Shown: positions 41,715 to 49,572 of the stretch, piece by piece
Layout of the letters: each line of letters starts with the position of its first letter
How positions within the stretch are numbered: position 1 is the stretch's first letter
Assembly: GCA_023419535.1 (NCBI GenBank)
Contig: JAEZXX010000034.1
Coordinates: 65,959 to 129,958, forward strand
Direction: 5' to 3'
Length of the DNA: 64,000 nucleotides
Origin: Pseudomonadota bacterium
GTDB lineage: Bacteria > Pseudomonadota > Alphaproteobacteria > Rhizobiales > Rhizobiaceae
The notes under the pieces: generated by a model
Databases searched by the model: none
Seen by the model: the letters and a program-made list of their open reading frames with translations, nothing else
Told to the model about the DNA's origin: nothing
Position numbers and translations under genes: made by a program

Positions 41715-43088
41715 TCAGTAGGTGAGGTGGTCGAAGACGCGATCCATCGATCGCTCCCAGGGGCCCTCGTAGAGCCGCACCAACTCCTCGGCCGAGGTCG
41801 TGCCGCGCGCGACCACCTCCTCGAGCGGGGCGAGGAAGAAGCTCTCGTCGTTGCCGTCCTCGTTCAGCCGTCCCCGCGCGATGAGGCCGCTCCGTGCGAT
41901 CTTGAGGCTGTCGCGCGCCAGGTCGAGGACCGTTCCATCCCTGAAGGGGGTCCGGAATCCGTCGCGCGGGACGGCAGCGCGCATCGCCGACACCTCCTCG
42001 AAGGTCCAGTCGAACGTCAGCGCCTCGGCCGCGTCCAGCGCCGCACCGTCGTAGAGAAGGCCGACCCAATAGGCGGGAAGGGCACAGATGCGCCGCCACG
42101 GGCCGCCATCGGCGCCGCGCATCTCGATGAAGCGTTTCAGCCGCACGTCGGGGAACAGCGTCGAAAGATGATTCGCCCAATCGCCCATGTTCGGCTGGGG
42201 GGAGGGGATGCGGCCCTTGAGCACGCCGTCCATGAACTGGCGGAAGGTGACGTCGGTCGCGTCCGTGTAGCGGCCCTCGCGCATGACGAAGTACATCGGC
42301 ACGTCGAGCGCCCATTCGGCGTAGTCGCGATAGCCGAAGCTCTCTCCGAACACGAAGGGTAGGAGGCCCGAGCGCTGGTTGTCGACGTCGGACCAGACGT
42401 CGGAGCGCCAGGAGACGAGGCCGTTGGGCTTGCCTTCGGTGAAGGGCGAATTGGCGAAGAGCGCGGAGGCGACGGGCTGCAGCTTCATGCCGACGCGCAT
42501 CTTGCGCGCCATGTCCCGCTCCGAGGAGAAGTCGAGATTGACCTGGATCGTCGTCGTGCGGAACATCATGTCGAGGCCGCGCGTGCCGACCTTCGGCATG
42601 TAGCGGCGCATGATCTCGTATCGCGACTTCGGCATCACCGGCGTCTCGGCGAGCGTCCAGACGGGGCTCGAGCCGAGGCCGAGGAAGCGGATGCCGAGCG
42701 GTTCGGCCACCCGGCGCACGTCGTCCAGATGGGCGTTCGATTCGCGGCAGGTCTGGTGGATCGTCTCGACCGGCGCGCCGGACAGCTCGAACTGCCCGCC
42801 GGGCTCCAGCGAGATGGCACCCTGACCGTGCGTCTCGGCGAGGCCGATGATCCGCCCGTCGTCGACGATCGCCTCCCAGCCGGACAGGTCGCGCATGCCC
42901 TCGAGGAGCTTGGCGATGCCCCGGTCCCCCTCGTAGGGCACGGGGGCGCGATTCTCGGCGTAGAAGCCGAACTTCTCGTGTTCGGTCCCGATGCGGAAGG
43001 CCGAGTCCGGCTTCTCGCCCGAACTCAGATGGGAGACGAGCTCCTCCATCGAGGCGATCGGGGTGAGGTCGGTGGTGTCGCGGGCCAT
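41715..43088 (-). CDS. Glutamate-cysteine ligase (GCS2 / plant-like type)
   Basis: A 457-residue enzyme joining glutamate and cysteine in glutathione synthesis. The motifs FRIGTEHEKFGF, HGQGAISLEPGGQFELSG, MFRTTTIQVNLDFSSE, PNMGDWANHLSTLFPDVRLKRFIEMRGADG and MRAAVPRDGF mark the alphaproteobacterial/plant gamma-glutamylcysteine synthetase family. GGGAG precedes the ATG at 43088. It is 88 bases downstream of rsmE on the same strand, an arrangement common in Hyphomicrobiales. Confidence 0.95.
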   Translation of the reverse strand: MARDTTDLTPIASMEELVSHLSSGEKPDSAFRIGTEHEKFGFYAENRAPVPYEGDRGIAKLLEGMRDLSGWEAIVDDGRIIGLAETHGQGAISLEPGGQFELSGAPVETIHQTCRESNAHLDDVRRVAEPLGIRFLGLGSSPVWTLAETPVMPKSRYEIMRRYMPKVGTRGLDMMFRTTTIQVNLDFSSERDMARKMRVGMKLQPVASALFANSPFTEGKPNGLVSWRSDVWSDVDNQRSGLLPFVFGESFGYRDYAEWALDVPMYFVMREGRYTDATDVTFRQFMDGVLKGRIPSPQPNMGDWANHLSTLFPDVRLKRFIEMRGADGGPWRRICALPAYWVGLLYDGAALDAAEALTFDWTFEEVSAMRAAVPRDGFRTPFRDGTVLDLARDSLKIARSGLIARGRLNEDGNDESFFLAPLEEVVARGTTSAEELVRLYEGPWERSMDRVFDHLTY

Positions 43089-43176
43089 CGCCGGCTCCCG
43101 TTCGGGACGTTTCTGCGGCCGAAGGACCGCGGGGCTCGTCTGTTGCCGCTTTCGTTCCCGTTCGCAAGAGGTGTCT

Positions 43177-43920
43177 TCAGCGCGGCCAGTCGCCCGCGAG
43201 CGCCTGCAGGATGGCGAGCGCGGCGACGGCGGCCGTGTCGGCCCGCAGGATGCGCGGTCCGAGCGACAGGGGAACAACGTTCGGGTGCGCCCGAAGCGAC
43301 TCGCGCTCGGCCCGCGAAAAGCCGCCCTCGGGTCCGACGAGCAGCGCCAGCGGGCGGCCGGCGAGCGGCGCGAGCACCGCCGATGCCCCTGCTCCGTCCT
43401 CGCGTTCGTCGCAAAAGACCAGCGTCCGCGCGGCGTCCCAGCCGGCGAGGACCTCTTCGAGGCGTCGCATCTCGTTCACCTCGGGCACGGAAAGGACGCC
43501 GCACTGCTCGGCGGCCTCGACCACGTTGGCGCGCGCACGCTCGACGTTGAAGCGCGGGACCTGCCCGTGCTGGGTCATCACGGGCAGAAGACGTCCGGCC
43601 CCCATCTCGGTCGCCTTCTGGACCATGTAGTCGAGGCGGCCCGCCTTCAGCGGCGCGAAGAGATAGTCGAGATCGGGCCGCGGCGTCTGGTCGCGGACGC
43701 GAGCGGTCGGGACGATCGCTTCCACACGCTTTCCCGGGCGCTCCACGGTCGCGACCCATTCGCCGTCGCGCCCGTTGAAGACCAGGAGAAGCGCCTTGTT
43801 TTCCAGGCGGAGCACGTTGCCGAGATAGTTGGCCTGGTCCTTGGAAACGGGGACCGGCAGGCCGCCTTGGAGAGGAGCCTCGAGGAGCAGGCGCTGGGTC
43901 CTGAAGTCGTAGTCCGGCAT
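43177..43920 (-). CDS. rsmE: 16S rRNA (uracil-1498-N3)-methyltransferase
   Basis: A 247-residue SPOUT methyltransferase acting on 16S rRNA in the 30S subunit. An N-terminal PUA-like domain (about 1-75) precedes the trefoil-knot domain with LDYMVQKATEMGAGRLLPV, the S-adenosylmethionine loop LLVGPEGGFSRAERE and the C-terminal LGPRILRADTAAVAALAI, all diagnostic of RsmE. The start MPDYDFRTQRLLLEA at 43920 is typical. Confidence 0.96.
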   Translation of the reverse strand: MPDYDFRTQRLLLEAPLQGGLPVPVSKDQANYLGNVLRLENKALLLVFNGRDGEWVATVERPGKRVEAIVPTARVRDQTPRPDLDYLFAPLKAGRLDYMVQKATEMGAGRLLPVMTQHGQVPRFNVERARANVVEAAEQCGVLSVPEVNEMRRLEEVLAGWDAARTLVFCDEREDGAGASAVLAPLAGRPLALLVGPEGGFSRAERESLRAHPNVVPLSLGPRILRADTAAVAALAILQALAGDWPR

Positions 43921-44014
43921 CGCCTCACCCTCTCGCCGCCGCAACTTTTCGTCAGCCATCCAATTACCGCTGCAATCGTTCCGCGGCCCGTCGGCCGCAC
44001 CCGGAGAAGCAGAC

Positions 44015-44812
44015 ATGGATTTGGGTATCAAGGGCCGCGTCGCCCTCATTACGGGCGCCAGCAACGGGATGGGCTGGGCGACCGCGCAGATACTGGCGCA
44101 GGAAGGCGTGAAACTCGTTCTCTCCGACATCAAGGTCGAGGATCTGGAGAAGGAGTGCGCGAGCCTGGGCGGCGAAGCCGTCTGCATTCCGGCGGACGTG
44201 ACCGACCAGAGCGCGATCGACGATCTCGTGAAGGGCGCGACGGACCGGTTCGGCCAGATCGACATCGTGATCCACACCTCCGGCATCACCGGCGCCAAGG
44301 GCCATCCGCTGGAGATGAAGGACGAGGACTACCAGGAGGCCTGGGACATCGACTTCATGTCGGCCGTGCGCGTCGCACGCGCGAGCTTCCCGGTCATGCG
44401 CAAGGGCGGCTGGGGGCGCTTCATCTGCATCACCTCCGAGAACGCCGTCCAGCCCTATTGGGAGGAGGCGACCTACAACGCCGCCAAGGCCGGGCTCGCG
44501 GCCTTCGTGAAGAACCTCTCCTACAAGGAGGCCGAGCACGGTATCCTCTGCAACACCGTCTCCCCGGCCTTCATCGAGACGCCGATGACCGACGGCATGA
44601 TGGAGAAGCGGTCGGAGGAACTCGGGGTCTCCTTCGACGAGGCGGTGGAGAGCTTCCTGGAGGAGGAGCGCCCGGGGATCGCGCTGAAGCGGCGCGGACG
44701 TCCGGAGGAGGTGGCGGCGGTGATCGCGCTGCTCGTCTCCGAGCGCGCCTCCTTCGTCAACGGCTCGAACGTGCGCGTCGACGGCGGCTCGGTGCAGGCC
44801 GTCCAGAACTGA
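44015..44812 (+). CDS. Short-chain dehydrogenase/reductase
   Basis: A 265-residue Rossmann enzyme with the glycine motif TGASNGMGWATA, the Ser of ITSENAVQPYW and the catalytic YNAAK, plus the C-terminal NGSNVRVDGGS of classical SDRs. The substrate is unknown; the sequence HTSGITGAKG replaces the usual NNAG motif, which is unusual for this class. It is a single gene, divergent from rsmE (94 bases between starts), and is followed by a terminator. Confidence 0.88.
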   Translation: MDLGIKGRVALITGASNGMGWATAQILAQEGVKLVLSDIKVEDLEKECASLGGEAVCIPADVTDQSAIDDLVKGATDRFGQIDIVIHTSGITGAKGHPLEMKDEDYQEAWDIDFMSAVRVARASFPVMRKGGWGRFICITSENAVQPYWEEATYNAAKAGLAAFVKNLSYKEAEHGILCNTVSPAFIETPMTDGMMEKRSEELGVSFDEAVESFLEEERPGIALKRRGRPEEVAAVIALLVSERASFVNGSNVRVDGGSVQAVQN

Positions 44813-44830
44813 GACCCTTCGGACACGAGA

Positions 44831-44859
44831 ACGCCGCCGGTGGGAGCCGGCGGCGTTTT
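44831..44859 (+). terminator. Rho-independent terminator after the SDR gene
   Basis: ACGCCGCCGG pairs with CCGGCGGCGT around a six-base loop, followed by TTTTC. It lies 18 bases after the stop. Confidence 0.8.
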
Positions 44860-44875
44860 CATTTGACTCGGGCCG

Positions 44876-45082
44876 TCAGTTGTTCGGGCCGTCGATCTGC
44901 TTGGCCGGCGCGGGGTCGGAGGCCGGGAAGGTGTCGTCGAGGGCCTCGTCCAGCTCCTCGTCCTCGCTCAAGGGGCGCTCCTGTTCGCCCGGCTGGTCGC
45001 GCAGGCTGGGATCGGCGACCTGGCCTGCGCCCGGCCGCCCGGCCTCGTCCGCGCTGCCCCGATCCTTGTTCGCTTCCGACAT
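44876..45082 (-). CDS. Small acidic stress-type protein (DDTFPASDP motif)
   Basis: A 68-residue protein with strongly acidic composition and the C-terminal phrase LDEALDDTFPASDPAPAK, which I recognise from small hypothetical proteins in many alphaproteobacteria. The ATG at 45082 follows AAGGAG. The promoter upstream matches the EcfG consensus (45114-45138), so it is most likely induced in the general stress response. No enzyme motif is visible. Confidence 0.75.
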   Translation of the reverse strand: MSEANKDRGSADEAGRPGAGQVADPSLRDQPGEQERPLSEDEELDEALDDTFPASDPAPAKQIDGPNN

Positions 45083-45113
45083 GACTGAAACTCCTTGCAT
45101 CGTCGCCGCCGTC

Positions 45114-45138
45114 AACGGCGCGTAGGAGCAAGCGTTCC
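45114..45138 (-). promoter_or_regulatory. EcfG-type general-stress promoter for the small acidic protein
   Basis: Minus strand: GGAAC, 16 bases, CGTT, ending 32 bases before the ATG at 45082. Exact match to the consensus, in the 64-base gap behind the DUF29 gene. Confidence 0.72.
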
Positions 45139-45146
45139 GGAACCAT

Positions 45147-45611
45147 TCAGGCGGGCATCCAGTCGGGGTCGCGCAGTTGCTCCAGCGTATAGGGGCACTC
45201 GGCGGGGAAGGTGTCGCGCGACAGGCCGGTTTCCTTCATGGCTTCACGCACGGCTTGGCCGTAGATGGACTCGACGATCTGCCTCGCCTGCTCGCGCAGG
45301 GACGGGTTGTCCGCCTCCCGACGCTCGATGTTCCCACGCTCGCGGACAATCGTTAGGTCCCACGACCGTGAACGACGCGACGACTGATGCTGCCATTTCA
45401 GAAGGTGGAAGATCAGCAGGCGGTAGCTCGAACCCAACGCATGCTTCTGCTCCCGCCCCATGCTCTCCAACTCCTCGATGACGTTCGGCAGATCGACCTC
45501 CGAGAACCGACGCTGGCGCAGGAGTTCGGCCTGCTGGAACAGCCAGTCGTGGAAATCGTCCTCGTAGTCGATCGGCGGATCGAAACGCGGCGTCTGCTTG
45601 GCAAGGCTCAT
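45147..45611 (-). CDS. DUF29-family protein
   Basis: A 154-residue protein with the DUF29 pattern: an N-terminal YEDDFHDWLFQQAELLRQRRFSEVDLPNVIEELESMGREQKHALGSSYRLLIFHLLKWQHQ and the C-terminal DPDWMPA. The family is small, widespread and of unknown function. Its ATG overlaps the stop of the macro-domain gene by four bases (ATGA), and it ends 64 bases before the acidic stress gene. Confidence 0.88.
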   Translation of the reverse strand: MSLAKQTPRFDPPIDYEDDFHDWLFQQAELLRQRRFSEVDLPNVIEELESMGREQKHALGSSYRLLIFHLLKWQHQSSRRSRSWDLTIVRERGNIERREADNPSLREQARQIVESIYGQAVREAMKETGLSRDTFPAECPYTLEQLRDPDWMPA

Positions 45612-46144
45612 GGCCTTTGCTCCCGTTCGAGGGCCTGCTCGTAGAGTAACGCATCACCGGGCGAGAAGCAGCAGAGAACGATTCGCTCGAGCCCGCCCGC
45701 GTCTGCGGCGACGAGGATCTCGCCGACCGCGATCCGCGCCGCCCGCTCCTTCGGGAAGCCGTAGACGCCCGTCGAGATCGCCGGGAAGGCGATCGTCCGC
45801 AGCCCGTTGGCGCGCGCCAGTTCGAGCGAGGATCGGTAGGCGCAGGCGAGCGCCTCGTCCTCGCCGCGGGCGCCGCCGTGCCAGACCGGGCCGACCGTGT
45901 GGATCACCCGGCGCGCCGGCAGCCTGTATCCGAAGGTGATGCGCGCCTCGCCGGTCGGGCAGCCGCCGATGGTGCGGCATTCCTCCAAAAGGTCGGGCCC
46001 CGCTGCGCGGTGGATGGCCCCGTCGACGCCGCCGCCGCCGAGCAGGCTCTCGTTCGCCGCGTTCACGATGGCGTCGAGGGCGAGCGTCGTGATGTCCGCG
46101 ACTGCGATCTCGATCGTGCAGCCGTTTCGTTCGATCCGGGTCAT
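45608..46144 (-). CDS. Macro-domain protein (ADP-ribose-binding / deacetylase)
   Basis: A 178-residue macro domain. The motifs ALDAIVNAANESLLGGGGVDGAIHRAAGPDLLEEC, GEARITFGYRLPARRVIHTVGP and FPAISTGVYGFPKERAA are those of the MacroD/YmdB type, which removes ADP-ribose from proteins or hydrolyses O-acetyl-ADP-ribose. The ATG at 46144 has AGGAAG seven bases upstream and gives a standard N-terminus; an ATG at 46159 is possible. It is the first gene of a coupled pair with DUF29. Confidence 0.9.
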   Translation of the reverse strand: MTRIERNGCTIEIAVADITTLALDAIVNAANESLLGGGGVDGAIHRAAGPDLLEECRTIGGCPTGEARITFGYRLPARRVIHTVGPVWHGGARGEDEALACAYRSSLELARANGLRTIAFPAISTGVYGFPKERAARIAVGEILVAADAGGLERIVLCCFSPGDALLYEQALEREQRP

Positions 46145-46232
46145 GACGGGCTTCCTCATGTTTGCGATGGACTTGAGGCGCCTGCGATCCTAGTTCAATT
46201 TCACGACGAGGGAACGATCGGGAGGCGGACCC

Positions 46233-47726
46233 ATGGCGATCGCGATGCCCAAACCCAGCGACCGGGTTCTCGCCGACCGCGAGTCCATCGTTGCGGCGAT
46301 GCGCGCCATCGTCCCGGGCGAGGGCGTGGTCGAGAGCGAACGGCAGATGGCGGTCTTCGAGACCGATGCGTTGACCGCCTACCGCCAATTGCCGCTGGTC
46401 GTTGTGCTCCCCGAGACGGTCGCCCAGGTCTCGGCAATTCTGCGCTACTGCCACGAACACGAGGTGCCCGTCGTCCCGCGCGGCTCCGGAACCTCGCTGT
46501 CCGGCGGCTCCCTGCCGCTCGCCGACGGCGTTCTCCTCGTCCTGTCGAAATTCAACCGCGTCCTCGATATCGACTTCGACAATCGCTGCGCCGTCGTGCA
46601 GCCGGGCGTCACCAATCTCGGTATCACCAAGGCCGTGGAGCATGCCGGCTTCTACTACGCGCCCGATCCGTCCTCGCAGATCGCCTGCTCCATAGGCGGC
46701 AACGTCGCGGAGAATTCCGGCGGCGTGCACTGCCTGAAATACGGGCTCACGGCCAACAACGTCCTCGGCGTCGAGTTCGTCACCATAGAGGGCGAGGTCA
46801 TCCGCCTCGGCGGCAAGCATCTCGATTCGGAGGGCTACGACCTTCTCGGCCTGCTGACCGGTTCGGAAGGCCTGCTCGGCGTCGTGACGGAGGTCACCGT
46901 CCGCATCCTCCAGGCGCCCGAAACGGCGCGGGCCGTGCTCCTCGGCTTCCCGACCTCCGAGCAGGGCGGCCAGTGCGTCGCCGACATCATCGCCAAGGGC
47001 ATCATTCCCGGCGGAATGGAGATGATGGACCGCTTCGCCATCCAGGCGGCGGAGGACTTCGTCCACGCGGGCTATCCGCTGGACGTCGAGGCGCTGCTGA
47101 TCGTGGAGCTCGACGGGCCGAAGGCGGAGGTCGACCATCTCCTCGCCGAAGTGGAGGCGATCGCGCGGGCCAACGGGGCGACGACGTCGCGCGTCTCCAA
47201 TTCCGACGCCGAACGGGCCAGTTTCTGGGCCGGGCGCAAGGCCGCCTTCCCGGCGGTCGGCCGCATCGCGGCGGACTATCTCTGCATGGACGGCACGATC
47301 CCGCGCAAGGAGCTGCCGCGGGTCCTGGCCGGCATGAAGACGCTGTCGGAGAAGTACGGTCTCGCCGTCGCCAACGTCTTCCACGCCGGCGACGGCAACC
47401 TGCACCCGCTGATCCTGTATGATGCCGGCAAAGACGACGAATTGCAGCGGGCGGAGGATTTCGGCGCCGACATCCTGCGGCTGTGCGTGGAGGTCGGCGG
47501 GGTGCTGACCGGCGAGCACGGCGTCGGTATCGAGAAGCGCGACCTGATGCCGGAGATGTTCGGCGAAGACGATCTAAAGCATCAGCAGCGCGTCAAATGC
47601 GCCTTCGACGACAAGCACCTGCTCAATCCCGGCAAGATGTTTCCGGTGCTCCACCGCTGCGCCGAGCTCGGCCGCATGCACGTCCACAAGGGACAACTGC
47701 CCTTTCCCGACCTGCCGAGATTCTGA
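46233..47726 (+). CDS. glcD: Glycolate oxidase subunit GlcD
   Basis: A 497-residue FAD-dependent subunit of glycolate oxidase. The FAD-binding type 4 (PCMH) domain covers about 55-235, with VPRGSGTSLSGGSLPLADGV and AENSGGVHCLKYG; the C-terminal catalytic domain has NVFHAGDGNLHP and TGEHGVGIEKR. With GlcE and GlcF it oxidises glycolate to glyoxylate, passing electrons to the membrane. glcE starts immediately after the stop, so the genes are coupled. Confidence 0.95.
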   Translation: MAIAMPKPSDRVLADRESIVAAMRAIVPGEGVVESERQMAVFETDALTAYRQLPLVVVLPETVAQVSAILRYCHEHEVPVVPRGSGTSLSGGSLPLADGVLLVLSKFNRVLDIDFDNRCAVVQPGVTNLGITKAVEHAGFYYAPDPSSQIACSIGGNVAENSGGVHCLKYGLTANNVLGVEFVTIEGEVIRLGGKHLDSEGYDLLGLLTGSEGLLGVVTEVTVRILQAPETARAVLLGFPTSEQGGQCVADIIAKGIIPGGMEMMDRFAIQAAEDFVHAGYPLDVEALLIVELDGPKAEVDHLLAEVEAIARANGATTSRVSNSDAERASFWAGRKAAFPAVGRIAADYLCMDGTIPRKELPRVLAGMKTLSEKYGLAVANVFHAGDGNLHPLILYDAGKDDELQRAEDFGADILRLCVEVGGVLTGEHGVGIEKRDLMPEMFGEDDLKHQQRVKCAFDDKHLLNPGKMFPVLHRCAELGRMHVHKGQLPFPDLPRF

Positions 47727-48959
47727 ATGTCGCATGCCGCCCTCGAGACCACCCGGGCCGATATCCTGACGCCCGAGACGCCGGAAGAGCTGCGTGGGAT
47801 CGTGGCCGCGGCGGTCTCGGCGAACGAGCCACTGGCGGTAGAGGGGCACGGTTCCAAGCGCGGGCTCGGCCGTCCGGTGCAGGCGGCGCGCACCGTCTCG
47901 ACCCGCGCGATGGCGGGCATCAACTTCTACGAGCCGGAGGAACTGGTCCTGTCGGCCAGAGCCGGAACGCCGATCGCAGAGATCGAGGCGCTGGTCGAAC
48001 GCCACGGCCAGCGGCTGGAGTTCGAGCCGATGGACTACGGGCCCCTGCATGGCCTCGAGGCCGGGCTCGGCACGATCGGCGGTGTCGTCGCCTGCAACCT
48101 GTCCGGTCCGCGCCGCCTGAAGCAGGGCGCCGCGCGCGACCACATCCTCGGCGTTTCGGCCGTTTCCGGCCGGGCCGAGATCTTCAAGGCCGGCGGGCGC
48201 GTCGTGAAGAACGTCACCGGATACGATCTTTCGAAGGGGCTGACGGGCTCCTACGGCACGCTCGCGGTCCTGACCGACGTCACGATCAAGACGATGCCGA
48301 AGGCGGAAGCCGAGACGACGCTCGCGCTTCGCGGACTGAGCGACGAGGAGTCGATCGGTGCGCTGGCCGCGGCGATGGGCTCCTCCGCGGAGGTGTCCGG
48401 CGCGGCGCATCTGCCCTACGGGATCGCGGAGCGCGTCCTCGGCGGGCAGCTCGGCCGCGAGGCGGCGACGCTCGTTCGGATCGAGGGGTTCGGCCCGTCC
48501 GTCGAGGCACGCTCGGCCCACCTCGGACAGGCGCTGGCTAAGGTCGGCCGGCTGGAGCGGCTCGAGGCGGAGGCTTCGCGCGCGCTGTGGAAGGACGTGC
48601 GGGACGTGCGGCCGTTCTGGGACGAGCCGAAGCGCGCCGTCTGGCGCGTGTCCGTCGCTCCAACCAAGGGTCCCGAGTTCGCCAATGCCGTGCGGATGGG
48701 CGTTGCGGCGGAGGCATTTTACGATTGGCAGGGGGGACTTGTCTGGCTGCGCGTGGAGAACGGCACGCAGGCCGAGGGCATTCGTGCGCTGGTCCAGCGT
48801 CTCGGCGGCGGACACGCGACGCTGGTCCGGGCCTCCGAGAGCGAGCGGGCCGCGGTCCCGGTCTTCCACCCGCAGCCGGCGGCGTTGGCGGCGCTTTCGC
48901 AGCGCCTGAAGGATCAGTTCGATCCGGCCGGCATCCTCAATCCGGGGCGGATGGGTTAG
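47727..48959 (+). CDS. glcE: Glycolate oxidase subunit GlcE
   Basis: A 410-residue FAD-binding subunit. The PCMH FAD domain (about 20-200) carries the shortened GlcE-type GSKRGLGRP loop and GLGTIGGVVACNLSGPRRLKQGAARDHILG; the C-terminus has PAGILNPGRMG. It begins with the ATG directly behind the glcD TGA. It would normally be followed at once by glcF, but here a 613-base gap carries two extra genes. Confidence 0.94.
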   Translation: MSHAALETTRADILTPETPEELRGIVAAAVSANEPLAVEGHGSKRGLGRPVQAARTVSTRAMAGINFYEPEELVLSARAGTPIAEIEALVERHGQRLEFEPMDYGPLHGLEAGLGTIGGVVACNLSGPRRLKQGAARDHILGVSAVSGRAEIFKAGGRVVKNVTGYDLSKGLTGSYGTLAVLTDVTIKTMPKAEAETTLALRGLSDEESIGALAAAMGSSAEVSGAAHLPYGIAERVLGGQLGREAATLVRIEGFGPSVEARSAHLGQALAKVGRLERLEAEASRALWKDVRDVRPFWDEPKRAVWRVSVAPTKGPEFANAVRMGVAAEAFYDWQGGLVWLRVENGTQAEGIRALVQRLGGGHATLVRASESERAAVPVFHPQPAALAALSQRLKDQFDPAGILNPGRMG

Positions 48960-48984
48960 GATGCGACGCCCGCAGGAGGTGACC

Positions 48985-49200
48985 ATGCAGCCAGGCGACG
49001 TCTTTTCCCGCGATCCGGAGATCATGTCCGGCGCGTTGGTCTTCACGGGTACTCGGGTTCCGGTCGATGTCCTCTTCGAAAGCCTTCTCGGAGGATCGTC
49101 CCTGGACGAGATTCTGGAAGATTTCCCCTCGATCGGGCGAGAACGGGCGGAGGCCGCACTCAGGCTCGCGCAGCGTTCGCTTCACAGCGCCGCGGCATGA
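48985..49200 (+). CDS. DUF433 protein, antitoxin-like partner
   Basis: A 71-residue protein with the DUF433 core DPEIMSGALVFTGTRVPVDVLFESLLGGSSLDEILEDFPSI, a winged-helix-like domain usually found next to DUF5615 proteins and proposed as an antitoxin (VapB45-type). AGGAGG lies five bases before the ATG at 48985. Its stop overlaps the start of the following gene (ATGA). It lies 25 bases after glcE, inside the glc operon. Confidence 0.88.
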   Translation: MQPGDVFSRDPEIMSGALVFTGTRVPVDVLFESLLGGSSLDEILEDFPSIGRERAEAALRLAQRSLHSAAA

Positions 49201-49562
49201 TGCGGGTCCTCTTGGACGAGGGAATCCCCAGAAGGCTGGCCGCGCTTCTCAACGAGCGCCACGTCGGGGCTGACGCTCTGCCGGCGGATTGGCGCGCGGT
49301 GCCGGACGCGACGCTTCACGATCTGGCCGAACAGAACGGGTACTCCGTGCTCGTCACGCAAGATCGAAATATGCCCTTCCAACGACCCCTCTCGGGACGA
49401 AAGCTGGCGGTGCTCATCGTTCCGCAGCTCGATCGTCGAAAGGTCCTCTCCGAGTTCGAAGCCATCCTACAGCGGCTCCCGATGCTCGAAGCGGGACGCT
49501 ATGCATTCCTCGGACAGGACGGCAGCCTTCCGGTTAACCCGACAAGACCGTTCTGGCGTTGA
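49197..49562 (+). CDS. DUF5615 PIN-like protein, toxin-like partner
   Basis: A 121-residue protein starting MMRVLLDEGIPRRLAALLN, with DATLHDLAEQNGYSVLVTQDRNMPFQ: the Asp of LLDEG and Asp of TQDRNM are the acidic positions of the DUF5615 (Mut7-C/PIN-like) nuclease fold. Such proteins are predicted toxins paired with DUF433. It ends 10 bases before glcF, so glcF may be translated from the same message. Confidence 0.85.
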   Translation: MMRVLLDEGIPRRLAALLNERHVGADALPADWRAVPDATLHDLAEQNGYSVLVTQDRNMPFQRPLSGRKLAVLIVPQLDRRKVLSEFEAILQRLPMLEAGRYAFLGQDGSLPVNPTRPFWR

Positions 49563-49572
49563 GGCGAAGACG

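Noticed and set aside
41225..41725. A 166-codon plus-strand frame starting inside the small lipoprotein
   Set aside because: It crosses the strong terminator at 41401-41440 and has a Pro/Ser/Arg composition typical of noncoding frames.
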